From: Ekhidna sp.
Lineage (GTDB): Bacteria; Bacteroidota; Bacteroidia; Cytophagales; Cyclobacteriaceae
Direction of reading: 5' to 3'
NCBI GenBank assembly: GCA_013214445.1
Contig: JABSPG010000110.1
Coordinates: forward strand, 1 to 10,270
DNA: 10,270 nucleotides
The position numbers and the translations under genes are program-made. The notes under the pieces are model-generated. The model was given only the letters and a program-made list of their open reading frames with translations, had not been told where the DNA came from and did no database searches. Positions 1 to 8,278 of the stretch are shown here, one piece after another. Each line of letters opens with the position of its first letter. The first letter of the stretch is position 1.

Positions 1-1
1 A

Positions 2-877
2 AAAGGCGAAGATATTAGTAGACCTCCTGAACGTCCACCAAAATCAAATTGGAAAATAGAGATCATTAAGAAGGGCTTAGGGCTTCTACAACACGCCTCA
101 CCTAAGAAGTCTGCTGAGATCATTTGGCACTACTTTACTTTGCCTGGCCGTGTTGGTTTCACAGAGGCTCAAGAGGCTATTTTGAAAGAATCAGCAGTTT
201 CTCAAGTAAACTATCAAGGTGATTTCATCAAAAGCTACGTCTGGGGTAACGCTGATAAGAAAATTCTACTCTGCCATGGCTGGCGATCAAAAGCTGCTGA
301 TTTTCGGCGTATGATCAACTCCTTTGTAAAGAAAGGCTATCAGGTGGAAGCTATTGACATGCGTGCGCACGGTCATTCTCAAGGAAAGCATACGGCCCTT
401 CCTGAGTTTAGAGATATCATCAAATCGCATATTGCCAAGAATGGACCCTATGAAACAGTGATCGCCCACTCAATAGGTAGCCTAGCGTCAGGGTTAGCAT
501 TAAGTGAATTAGGACCTGCACTACATCCAAAAAACTTCTTTATCATTTCTGGTCCTCCATATGTTAGATACTTTTTTAAAGACATTATCAACGATGTGGG
601 ATGTAACGATGCGGTCTATCAAGAAATGTGTTCCTTAGTAAAGGAAAAGTACCATCAATCGGTTGACTACTTCGACCTAAGGCTAAAGACGAATGCCCTG
701 AAGGATATTAATACTCACCTAATGTACTGTGAAGACGATCAAATCGTATCGTTTCAGCGGGGTGAAGAGCTGGAGGAAGCATGGCCTCATGCATCATTTG
801 TGCATGTAAAGGGTCTAGGTCATTATAAAATAATGGCAAACGAATCTATAATCAGTTACATATCCAGTAAGATCTAA
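2..877 (+). CDS. Alpha/beta hydrolase fold protein, 5' end cut by the window edge
   Basis: The reading frame is open from base 2 to the TAA ending at 877, giving 291 residues with no start codon seen. A TTG at 140 could be read as a start, but the 46 codons before it look coding and have the feel of the N-terminal helix of this family (a stretch ending in a 'FTLPGR' segment), so the gene most likely begins outside the window. Counting from base 2, the oxyanion-side HGW lies at residues 92-94. The nucleophile elbow reads A-H-S-I-G with Ser157, so Ala replaces the first Gly of the usual GxSxG. The acid is probably Asp246 in an E-D-D-Q-I-V context, and the catalytic His is His274 in G-L-G-H. These form a complete Ser-Asp-His triad, so the protein is probably an active cytoplasmic esterase or lipase-like hydrolase. 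The substrate cannot be told from sequence. No partner gene is visible; the next gene, gltB, is 207 nt away and probably separately transcribed. Confidence 0.88.
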   Translation, partial: KGEDISRPPERPPKSNWKIEIIKKGLGLLQHASPKKSAEIIWHYFTLPGRVGFTEAQEAILKESAVSQVNYQGDFIKSYVWGNADKKILLCHGWRSKAADFRRMINSFVKKGYQVEAIDMRAHGHSQGKHTALPEFRDIIKSHIAKNGPYETVIAHSIGSLASGLALSELGPALHPKNFFIISGPPYVRYFFKDIINDVGCNDAVYQEMCSLVKEKYHQSVDYFDLRLKTNALKDINTHLMYCEDDQIVSFQRGEELEEAWPHASFVHVKGLGHYKIMANESIISYISSKI

Positions 878-982
878 CTTGATTTCACGAAGTACTTCAG
901 TACGTACTTAGCATACATTGCAATATTGTTAAAGCCTAAACTCCAGCACACCACAACATTACCAAAAATTCAATTGAACCGC

Positions 983-1009
983 TCATTTGATGAGCAAATG
1001 ACATTTTTT
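983..1009 (+). terminator. Candidate intrinsic terminator after the hydrolase gene
   Basis: A perfect 7-bp inverted repeat (TCATTTG at 983-989, CAAATGA at 995-1001) encloses a 5-nt loop and is followed after two bases by six Ts (1004-1009). This is the right layout for Rho-independent termination of the hydrolase transcript, 106 nt after its stop. The stem has only two G-C pairs, so it would be weak, and termination is an inference from layout alone. Confidence 0.4.
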
Positions 1010-1029
1010 GATAGATAATTTAAGAATTT

Positions 1030-1052
1030 CACTACGGATAGCCGTTCTAGTG
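1030..1052 (+). other. Bulged hairpin in the gltB leader
   Basis: CACT at 1030-1033 can pair with AGTG at 1049-1052. Inside it, ACGG at 1034-1037 pairs with CCGT at 1042-1045 around an ATAG loop, leaving TCT (1046-1048) as a one-sided bulge. The structure ends 32 nt before the upstream gltB ATG. It has no T-run after it, so it is not a classical terminator. It may be a leader structure or a protein-binding dyad, or chance; function is unknown. Confidence 0.3.
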
Positions 1053-1084
1053 TTAATTTCATCTTCCTGTACCAAAAAGAAACG

Positions 1085-4000
1085 ATGGGAAGAGAAGAGC
1101 ATTCAATGTATTTACCGGAGCTTGAACATGATGCATGCGGCATTGGTTTTGTAGCAAATGTAAAAAGGGAAAGATCCTACCAAATAGTAAGTGATGCCAT
1201 TCTTATGTTGGAAAACATGGAGCATAGGGGTGGTGTTGGAGCCGAGCCTGAAACAGGTGATGGATCAGGCATCATGACCGAAATTCCGTACGATTTCTTT
1301 TTAGAAGAATTTAACCAGTATGCAGACAAACTAACTCCAAGATCATATGGTCTAGGAATGCTTTTTCTACCGAAACCTAGATGGGAAGAGTGCCTTGATC
1401 AATTTCAATCTATAACAGATAGTTTAGGTTTTGATCTATTTCTGACAAGAGAAGTCCCAGTCGATAGTCTCTTCGTAGGCCCTACTGCAAGAGAAAATGA
1501 GCCTATCATTATTCAGGCTTTCCTTTCTCATGGAGACCTTACCGGTAAAGAGCTAGAACGAAAACTCTACATACTTGGTAAAGTAGCTACAAAGACACTT
1601 TCATCGCAGTTCGCTGACTTCTATATTTCATCTCTTTCTACTTACAAAGTAGTTTACAAAGGTCAGTTAAGAACTGACCAATTAAAAAAATACTATCTCG
1701 ACCTTCAAGATAATCGCTTCACTTCAGCACTAGCTATTATTCATTCTCGATTTTCGACCAACACCTTTCCTCGCTGGAGCCTTGCACAGCCCTTTAGATT
1801 TATTGCTCACAATGGAGAAATAAACACCATTCGGGGAAACGTAAACAAAATGAACGGCAAAGCCGCACTATTAAAATCAGCTTTGTTTACTGATGAAGAA
1901 ATTCAACAATTACTCCCGGTTTGCAATCCGGAATTCTCAGACTCTGCGAATCTGGATGAATTAGTAGAATTACTTGTCATGGGAGGTCGGGCACTCCCGC
2001 ATGCACTCATGATGCTTGTTCCAGAAACTTGGCAATACAATAAGAGTATGGATGAGCACACAAAGGCATTTTATAAATACAATGCATCTATCATGGAGCC
2101 CTGGGATGGTCCCGCTGCTCTGTGCTTTACTGATGGAGATGTCATAGGTGCAACGCTAGATCGAAATGGACTAAGACCATGTAGATACTCTATCACTTTT
2201 GATGATAGACTTATTATTTCCAGTGAGACCGGAGCACTTCCGATCGATCAGAAAATGATCAAGGAAAAGGGGCGCTTACAACCAGGAAAGATGATTATCG
2301 CTAATCTTGAAAAAGGTGAGATAAAGTTTGATTCTGAAATCAAACACGAGATTTCCAGATCGCAACCCTACCTGGAATGGATTAGAAAGCATAGAATAAA
2401 ACTCCGGTTTTTGCCAGGTCCATTTACCGATCCTGAATTTCTTAGCTATGATCACATAGAGGAACTGCAAAAAGCCAACGGTTGGTCGAAGGAATCCATA
2501 GATCAAATTCTTATTCCCATGTCTGAGCAGGGTAAGGAGCCAATCGGCAGTATGGGTCTGGAAATCCCATTAGCTGCACTTAGTAAAAAACCGCAGCACC
2601 CCGCTAATTTCCTAAAACAGTTCTTTGCCCAGGTAAGTAATCCTCCTATTGATCCGATCAGGGAACGTTTAGTAATGTCTCTTTTCACTCGATTAGGAGA
2701 AGGCGCGAACATTCTGACTGAAGATCCGAATCATTGCCATCAGATCCATATTACTCGTCCAATCCTTCGCCCAAACACATTCTTGAAGGTACTTGAATTA
2801 GCGAAGCAAGATTTCACTCACAAGACTGTTGATTGTGTGTTTAGTAAGAACGAGAAGCTTACTGATGCGATTGATCGAATTTGTAGAGAGGCAGAGCAAG
2901 CGGTGAAAGAAGGAGCAAAGATCTTGATTCTGAGTGATAGCAAGCAAAACGAGAAGTCGTATCCAATACCTTCGCTTTTTGCTATGGGCGCTATTCACCA
3001 TTATCTAACGGACAAGCACCTCAGAGCAAAGACCAGCTTGATTATTCATACAGCAGATGCGGTGGAAGTACATCATATCGCTACCCTTATTGGCTATGGA
3101 GCAAGTGCGGTCATGCCATACTTAGCGTTCTCCAAAATCAAGTTGCATGCCGACGCAACAAAACAAGATTTCAACATCCTGTCTGACAACTATGTCAGGG
3201 CAGTGGGGAAAGGACTGCTAAAGATTATGTCGAAGATGGGTATATCGACCTTGCAGTCTTACCAGGGAGCGCAGATATTTGAAGCTTTGGGTCTATCCTC
3301 AGAAGTTATTGACAAGTGCTTTAGAGGAACAATATCAAGAATTGAAGGGAACTCCTTTGCCCATTTTGAAGAGGGGATCAAGTTGAATCATCAAAAGGCT
3401 TACACCAGCGAAGCAATCGATCACGGAGGAATATACAGCTGGCGTAAAGGTCAAGAAAGTCATCTCATTGCTCCTGAGACCATTCACCTCCTGCAAAAAT
3501 CTACTAAGCTCAAGGATTACTCTCTATATAAAAAATATGCGGCCAAGATCTCTTCTCCTGCTGATGGGTTTTTCAATATCAGACATTTACTGAAATTCAA
3601 AAAGAGAAAATCAATTCCATTAGAATCTGTAGAACCGGTGGAAAAGATTCTGAAACGCTTTGCAACTGGAGCAATGTCTTTTGGTTCGATATCACACGAA
3701 GCTCACACCACTTTAGCCATAGCAATGAATCGCATAGGTGGCAAGAGTAATAGTGGAGAGGGTGGAGAAGATATCAGCAGATTTTCGCCTAAAGAAAACG
3801 GAGATTCTGAAAAGTCTAGGATTAAGCAAGTGGCATCTGGTCGATTTGGCGTAACCTCACATTACCTCAATAACGCTGATGAAATTCAAATAAAAATTGC
3901 TCAAGGAGCCAAACCGGGAGAAGGAGGTCAACTTCCAGGACATAAGGTCAACAAATGGATAGCTAAAGTACGGATGTCTACACCGGGAGTAGATCTAATC

Positions 4001-5530
4001 TCCCCTCCTCCTCACCATGACATCTACTCCATTGAGGACCTGGCCCAACTAATTTTTGACCTAAAAAATGCTAATCCCGACGCTAGGGTAAATGTTAAGC
4101 TAGTTTCACAAGCTGGAGTAGGCACGATTGCCGCAGGAGTAGCCAAAGGCTTTGCAGATGCCATCCTTATTTCAGGTGCAGATGGAGGTACAGGCGCCTC
4201 TCCATTGAGTTCCATTAGGCACGCAGGATTGCCATGGGAAATGGGGCTTTCTGAAGCCCATCAGACGTTAGTCAAAAACCGACTAAGAAGTAGGGTTGTA
4301 TTGCAATCAGATGGGAAAATGATGACTGGAAGGGACATTGCCATTGCCACACTGCTAGGAGCTGAAGAATGGGGAGTATCTACAGCAGCACTCATTGCTG
4401 AGGGATGTATCATGATGAGGAAATGTCACCTGAACACCTGTCCAGTGGGTATTGCAACTCAAGATGAGCACTTAAGAAAGCTATTTACTGGTGACCCAGA
4501 GCATGTAATTACGCTCTTTCGTTTCATGGCCGAAGAGCTCAGAGAAATCATGGCCGATCTCGGATTCAAGACGATCAATGAAATGGTTGGTCAAAGTCAC
4601 CTTCTCAAACAAGACAAAGACTTGGATGCAAGAGGGCTTGACTTGAAACCCGTACTAAATCATGAACAAACCAATGATACCTTTTACCGGTCGCGAAGAC
4701 AGAAAGCGCTAACAGATGATGTACTAGACAAACAAATCTGGTCAGACGTGAGAGAAGAAGTGAGTACAGGTTTTGTTGCCGCATACGAATATGACATCAA
4801 GAATACAGATAGATCAGTTGGAGCACTAATTTCAAGTCATATATCAAAGGCATATGACGAAAACGGCCTTCCTTCTACTTTACTAAAAATCAAATTCAGG
4901 GGTGATGCAGGTCAAAGCTTTGGAGCTTTTCTAGCAGGAGGGGTCAAGTTCATTCTGGAAGGAGCGGGTAATGATTACGTCGGAAAAGGTTTATCTGGAG
5001 GTAGAATAATCATTCATCCACAAAGAAATGTACGCTTCAGAGCTAGGGAAAATACCATCATTGGCAATGTGGCTCTATATGGCGCAACTAGTGGTGAATG
5101 CTACATAAATGGTATTGCAGGAGAGCGTTTTGCTGTTCGAAATTCAGGGGCAAAAGCTGTAGTTGAAGGTGTAGGAGATCATGGCTGTGAATACATGACA
5201 GGTGGCACGGTCTTGGTTCTTGGAAGTACTGGGAAAAATTTTGCTGCTGGCATGAGCGGAGGCATTGCATATGTTTTGGACGTAGATGGTAACCTTTCGA
5301 AAAATTGTAACATGGAAATGGTCATATTTGATCGTCTGGATAGCGATGACCTGACAGAAATAAAAACACTTTTAGTTAATCACCTGCGTCACACTTCTAG
5401 TAGTCTAGCGCAAGAAATTCTATTAGACTGGGACAGATATCTCAACCACCTGGTGAAGGTGATTCCAGTCAAATACAAAGACATTAAAGAACAGGAGAAG
5501 ATTAATATTCCAATGACACCTATTTATTGA
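1085..5530 (+). CDS. gltB: Glutamate synthase (NADPH) large subunit, GOGAT alpha
   Basis: This 1481-residue protein matches the usual size of bacterial GltB (about 1500). It is the catalytic subunit that takes ammonia from glutamine and transfers it to 2-oxoglutarate. Domains in order: a class II glutamine amidotransferase (from Cys18 to about residue 420), a central domain (about 475-730), the FMN-binding synthase barrel (about 825-1200), and a C-terminal GXGXG beta-helix (about 1255-1440). Cys18, within E-H-D-A-C-G, would be the N-terminal nucleophile after removal of a propeptide. Arg222, Asn243 and Gly244 (R-F-S-T and H-N-G-E motifs) fit the glutaminase site. The FMN domain shows F-A-T-G-A-M-S-F-G-S (859-868) and the glycine-rich S-G-A-D-G-G-T-G (from 1030). 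Cys1108, Cys1114 and Cys1119, spaced Cx5Cx4C, are the 3Fe-4S ligands. The GXGXG domain includes G-D-A-G-Q-S at 1273-1278. The start at 1085 is the first ATG; 1106 is an alternative with a better purine-rich leader. gltD follows 7 nt downstream. No truncation or missing residue is seen. Confidence 0.97.
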   Translation: MGREEHSMYLPELEHDACGIGFVANVKRERSYQIVSDAILMLENMEHRGGVGAEPETGDGSGIMTEIPYDFFLEEFNQYADKLTPRSYGLGMLFLPKPRWEECLDQFQSITDSLGFDLFLTREVPVDSLFVGPTARENEPIIIQAFLSHGDLTGKELERKLYILGKVATKTLSSQFADFYISSLSTYKVVYKGQLRTDQLKKYYLDLQDNRFTSALAIIHSRFSTNTFPRWSLAQPFRFIAHNGEINTIRGNVNKMNGKAALLKSALFTDEEIQQLLPVCNPEFSDSANLDELVELLVMGGRALPHALMMLVPETWQYNKSMDEHTKAFYKYNASIMEPWDGPAALCFTDGDVIGATLDRNGLRPCRYSITFDDRLIISSETGALPIDQKMIKEKGRLQPGKMIIANLEKGEIKFDSEIKHEISRSQPYLEWIRKHRIKLRFLPGPFTDPEFLSYDHIEELQKANGWSKESIDQILIPMSEQGKEPIGSMGLEIPLAALSKKPQHPANFLKQFFAQVSNPPIDPIRERLVMSLFTRLGEGANILTEDPNHCHQIHITRPILRPNTFLKVLELAKQDFTHKTVDCVFSKNEKLTDAIDRICREAEQAVKEGAKILILSDSKQNEKSYPIPSLFAMGAIHHYLTDKHLRAKTSLIIHTADAVEVHHIATLIGYGASAVMPYLAFSKIKLHADATKQDFNILSDNYVRAVGKGLLKIMSKMGISTLQSYQGAQIFEALGLSSEVIDKCFRGTISRIEGNSFAHFEEGIKLNHQKAYTSEAIDHGGIYSWRKGQESHLIAPETIHLLQKSTKLKDYSLYKKYAAKISSPADGFFNIRHLLKFKKRKSIPLESVEPVEKILKRFATGAMSFGSISHEAHTTLAIAMNRIGGKSNSGEGGEDISRFSPKENGDSEKSRIKQVASGRFGVTSHYLNNADEIQIKIAQGAKPGEGGQLPGHKVNKWIAKVRMSTPGVDLISPPPHHDIYSIEDLAQLIFDLKNANPDARVNVKLVSQAGVGTIAAGVAKGFADAILISGADGGTGASPLSSIRHAGLPWEMGLSEAHQTLVKNRLRSRVVLQSDGKMMTGRDIAIATLLGAEEWGVSTAALIAEGCIMMRKCHLNTCPVGIATQDEHLRKLFTGDPEHVITLFRFMAEELREIMADLGFKTINEMVGQSHLLKQDKDLDARGLDLKPVLNHEQTNDTFYRSRRQKALTDDVLDKQIWSDVREEVSTGFVAAYEYDIKNTDRSVGALISSHISKAYDENGLPSTLLKIKFRGDAGQSFGAFLAGGVKFILEGAGNDYVGKGLSGGRIIIHPQRNVRFRARENTIIGNVALYGATSGECYINGIAGERFAVRNSGAKAVVEGVGDHGCEYMTGGTVLVLGSTGKNFAAGMSGGIAYVLDVDGNLSKNCNMEMVIFDRLDSDDLTEIKTLLVNHLRHTSSSLAQEILLDWDRYLNHLVKVIPVKYKDIKEQEKINIPMTPIY
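1087..1099 (+). promoter_or_regulatory. Purine-rich possible ribosome binding site for an alternative gltB start at 1106
   Basis: A 13-base all-purine run, GGGAAGAGAAGAG, ends 6 nt before the second in-frame ATG of gltB (1106-1108). The first ATG (1085) has only an A-rich leader. Both starts leave an EHDA-Cys processing site, so the choice changes only the propeptide length (17 versus 10 residues). In this bacterial group Shine-Dalgarno signals are often weak, so the run could equally be ordinary coding sequence. Confidence 0.3.
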
Positions 5531-5537
5531 TATTATT

Positions 5538-6941
5538 ATGGGAAAGGCAACAGGATTTATAGAGTTTGAAAGAGAATTACCAGAAAATGAATCAGTATCT
5601 GATAGGGTAAAAAAATATGCAGAATTTGAAAAGGATTTTCCAGAGGAGAAAACTCAAAACCAAGCAGCAAGATGCATGGATTGTGGAGTTCCCTTTTGTC
5701 ATTCAGGATGTCCACTAGGTAATAAGATCCCAGACTTCAATGATGCCGTTTACAGAAATGAGTGGGAGGAGGCTTATGCTATATTGAAGTCTACAAATAA
5801 TTTCCCTGAATTTACTGGACGGATATGTCCTGCACCTTGCGAAGGTTCATGTGTGCTTGGCATCAATCAGCCGCCAGTCACTATTGAACACATAGAGAAG
5901 AGCATCGCTGAAAAGGCATTCGAAATGGGGTGGGAAACTGTTCGAAAGCCCCAAGATTCAACAGGAAAAAAAATAGCAATAGTTGGTTCTGGTCCAGCGG
6001 GACTAGCAGCAGCAGATATGCTTAACCAGAAGGGACATACCGTGACCGTCTTTGAAAGGGATGAGGAGATTGGCGGACTGCTTCGCTACGGTATTCCGGA
6101 TTTCAAACTTGGAAAGAATATTGTCAAACGAAGAGTAAGTCTCTTAGAGAAAGAGGGAATTAGCTTCAAGAAAGGAACAAATGTAGGTGTTGATGTAAAA
6201 GGCCAAGATCTTCTTTCATCTTATGACTCAATCTTACTTTGCGGAGGCAGTACTATTCCCAGAGATTTACCAATACCAGGACGTGATGCGAAAGATGTAC
6301 ACTTTGCTATGGAGTTCCTCACTCAGCAGAATAGAGAGGTGTCAGGTAGCAAAGCAAGCCCCAAAGAAAAAATATCAGCTGCAGATAAAGAGGTTGTCGT
6401 GATAGGTGGCGGAGATACTGGGTCGGATTGTGTTGGAACCAGCATTCGACAAGGTGCTAAATCTGTTCTTCAGATTGAAATCATGGACAAACCTCCTTTA
6501 GAAAGAGCTGAATTGAACCCTTGGCCAGAATGGCCTATGATCTTACGTACTTCATCCTCACATGAGGAAGGTTGCGAAAGGGAATGGGCAATTCTAACAA
6601 AGGAGTTTATGGTAGAAGAAGGGAAGCTCGCGGGACTTAAGGTGGTAAATGCTGCATTTGAGAATGGAAAGCTTATAGAAGACAAAAAATCAGAGCGGAT
6701 AATATCAGCTCAATTGGCATTGATAGCCGCTGGTTTTGTTCATCCGCAAAAAGAGGGCTTGTTGGAACAACTTGAGATTTCACTGGATCAGCGAGGTAAC
6801 GTCAAAACGCAAAACTTTCAAACCAGCCATGAAAAAGTATTTGCAGCAGGTGATATGAGAAGAGGTCAATCCCTTGTTGTTTGGGCTATTGCTGAAGGTA
6901 GACAAGCTGCCGAAGCGGTACACAGCTATCTTGAAAAATAA
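5538..6941 (+). CDS. gltD: Glutamate synthase (NADPH) small subunit, GOGAT beta
   Basis: This 467-residue flavoprotein oxidises NADPH and passes electrons through iron-sulfur clusters to the FMN site of GltB. The N-terminal cysteine-rich helical domain carries Cys46, Cys49, Cys54 and Cys58 (C-M-D-C-G-V-P-F-C with C-P following), then Cys97, Cys101 and Cys105 (C-P-A-P-C-E-G-S-C), the expected 4Fe-4S ligands. The FAD-binding dinucleotide fold has G-S-G-P-A-G at 150-155, and the NADPH-binding fold has G-G-G-D-T-G-S-D at 290-297. The closing FAD contact is A-A-G-D at 436-439 followed by R-R-G-Q-S. The N-terminus M-G-K-A-T-G-F is typical of the family, supporting the ATG at 5538. It lies 7 nt after gltB, too close for a separate promoter, so the two are almost surely cotranscribed and perhaps translationally coupled; no Shine-Dalgarno is visible in the A/T-rich gap. 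Related flavoprotein subunits (for example PreT-like) share these motifs, but adjacency to gltB settles the assignment. Confidence 0.97.
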   Translation: MGKATGFIEFERELPENESVSDRVKKYAEFEKDFPEEKTQNQAARCMDCGVPFCHSGCPLGNKIPDFNDAVYRNEWEEAYAILKSTNNFPEFTGRICPAPCEGSCVLGINQPPVTIEHIEKSIAEKAFEMGWETVRKPQDSTGKKIAIVGSGPAGLAAADMLNQKGHTVTVFERDEEIGGLLRYGIPDFKLGKNIVKRRVSLLEKEGISFKKGTNVGVDVKGQDLLSSYDSILLCGGSTIPRDLPIPGRDAKDVHFAMEFLTQQNREVSGSKASPKEKISAADKEVVVIGGGDTGSDCVGTSIRQGAKSVLQIEIMDKPPLERAELNPWPEWPMILRTSSSHEEGCEREWAILTKEFMVEEGKLAGLKVVNAAFENGKLIEDKKSERIISAQLALIAAGFVHPQKEGLLEQLEISLDQRGNVKTQNFQTSHEKVFAAGDMRRGQSLVVWAIAEGRQAAEAVHSYLEK

Positions 6942-6955
6942 ATATCCTCAAGAAT

Positions 6956-7699
6956 CTATTTGATCCCTTTTAGTCCCATTACTTCCTTGGGACTTAAATG
7001 GCGGTACTTACCTCTTGGTAGGTTTTTCTTTGTAAGATGAGCAAACATTACTCTATCTAATTTTTTCACATTGTAGCCCAGATGTTCGAAAATTCGCCTT
7101 ACAATTCTATTCCTTCCTATGTGGATTTCGATACCAAGCGTCTTTCCGTCTTCCCCCAAAAGCGCTAGCTCATTTACCGTGGCTGGACCATCATCAAGTG
7201 TTATTCCTTCTAGAATTTTTTCGAAGTGTTCTCTCGTTATCGCTTTGTCCAACTCAACTTGGTAGATCTTCTTTACCTTATGCGATGGATGGGTGAGCTT
7301 CTTTGCCGTATCTCCATCATTTGTAAAAAGAAGCAACCCTGTTGTTTCTTTATCTAGTCGGCCAACTGGATAGATACGCTGATCACAAGCTTTATCAACC
7401 AGCTCCATTACCGTTTTCTTGGCGTGAGGATCCTTGGTAGTTGTAACAAAGCCACGAGGCTTATTCAATAATACATACTGGTGTGTTTCGGACTTCAGTT
7501 TTTTCCCCTTGTACTCTACAGAATCAGTTCTTTTTACCTTGTAGCCCATTTCCAGGACTACCTTCCCATTTACTTTGATTTTTCCGGCAGCAATCAAGGT
7601 ATCCGCCTCTCTCCTGGAGCATACGCCAGCATTAGCAACAAATCTATTAAGACGTATTTCTGAAGGCTTCTTAAGTTCCTTTTTGTTGGGTCTTTTCAT
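6956..7699 (-). CDS. rluB: RsuA/RluB-family rRNA pseudouridine synthase
   Basis: This 247-residue enzyme isomerises a specific uridine to pseudouridine in ribosomal RNA. An S4 RNA-binding domain occupies about residues 14-62 (I-R-L-N-R-F through V-N-G-K). The catalytic domain follows, with the family signature G-R-L-D-K-E-T-T-G-L-L-L at 113-124; Asp116 is the expected nucleophile. A further conserved block, G-R-N-R-I-V-R-R, spans 195-202; the common form has Gln where this one has Ile199. Length and layout fit the short RluB type found beside scpB in Firmicutes, such as the Bacillus subtilis enzyme, which modifies 23S rRNA. RsuA, RluE and RluF share the same motifs, so the exact target (U2605-equivalent for RluB) is inferred from length and neighbours. 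It starts 18 nt after the scpB stop, so it is probably in the same transcript. Its stop lies 14 nt from the gltD stop in convergent orientation. Confidence 0.9.
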   Translation of the reverse strand: MKRPNKKELKKPSEIRLNRFVANAGVCSRREADTLIAAGKIKVNGKVVLEMGYKVKRTDSVEYKGKKLKSETHQYVLLNKPRGFVTTTKDPHAKKTVMELVDKACDQRIYPVGRLDKETTGLLLFTNDGDTAKKLTHPSHKVKKIYQVELDKAITREHFEKILEGITLDDGPATVNELALLGEDGKTLGIEIHIGRNRIVRRIFEHLGYNVKKLDRVMFAHLTKKNLPRGKYRHLSPKEVMGLKGIK

Positions 7700-7717
7700 A
7701 AAAAAAGATAGATCTTA

Positions 7718-8278
7718 TTACTCCTTCTCTTCCCCGATGGCATTCTCCTCGGTTGTGAAATCTTTAGGAGTAGGAAGCTCTTTAAGGTCATTGATACCGA
7801 AGTAATCCATAAACTTCTGACTAGTGCCATACAAGATCGGCCGACCCACACCGTCAGATTTCCCTTTGATCTCCAAAAGTTCTTTTTCTAATAGCTTCTG
7901 GATAGAATAGTCGCAACTAACTCCCCTTATCTGCTCAGCTTCACTCTTGGTCATAGGCTGTTTATATGCAATTATCGAAAGCGTTTCTAGTGCAGAGTTT
8001 GAAAGTCGCTTTTTTGATTGCTGCTTTAATAGAATCCCTATGCTTGCTTGGTATGCGGGTTTTGTCAAAAACTGATAGCCACCTCCAGATTTGACAAGCT
8101 CCATAGCAAAGTCGTCTGCCTTAAACTTCTCACTTACAACCTCTAGCCCGTCTTGTATATCTCTTATCGGAACATCTGCATCAAACATTTCCTTTAGGCA
8201 ATCTTGAATTTCATCTTCTGTTATTGGCTTAGGCGCACAGAACACCAATGCTTGAATATGATTTGCCAAGTAATCCAT
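7718..8278 (-). CDS. scpB: Segregation and condensation protein ScpB
   Basis: ScpB is the dimeric winged-helix subunit that binds the kleisin ScpA in the SMC-ScpAB complex, which compacts and segregates the chromosome. The 186-residue length is typical. The N-terminal winged-helix domain runs to about residue 80, beginning with a helix of the form H-I-Q-A-L-V-F. The second covers about 90-160 and carries the strongest family blocks: A-L-E-T-L-S-I-I-A-Y-K-Q-P, then E-I-R-G-V-like I-R-G-V-S, and G-R-P-I-L-Y-G-T near 143-150. The tail after about 165 is acidic and probably disordered. No scpA is adjacent, unlike the scpA-scpB pairs of Firmicutes, so ScpA must be encoded elsewhere. The ATG shares one base with the stop codon of the upstream DksA-like gene (TAATG at 8280-8276), which suggests translational coupling by re-initiation. 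The start also matches the expected N-terminus, so it is well supported. Confidence 0.94.
   Translation of the reverse strand: MDYLANHIQALVFCAPKPITEDEIQDCLKEMFDADVPIRDIQDGLEVVSEKFKADDFAMELVKSGGGYQFLTKPAYQASIGILLKQQSKKRLSNSALETLSIIAYKQPMTKSEAEQIRGVSCDYSIQKLLEKELLEIKGKSDGVGRPILYGTSQKFMDYFGINDLKELPTPKDFTTEENAIGEEKE

Noticed and set aside
890..909. AAGTAC...GTACTT hairpin 13 nt after the hydrolase stop as a terminator
   Set aside because: The 6-bp stem is weak and is followed by AGCATAC rather than a T-run; the hairpin at 983-1009 fits better.
1661..1679. Perfect inverted repeat GGTCAGTT-AAG-AACTGACC inside gltB
   Set aside because: It lies in well-conserved coding sequence (amidotransferase domain) and has no T-run downstream on the plus strand; on the minus strand the T-run precedes the stem. 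Probably chance.
7481..7805. Plus-strand open frames opposite rluB and scpB
   Set aside because: They overlap strongly conserved S4-domain and ScpB sequence on the minus strand and show no family features of their own.
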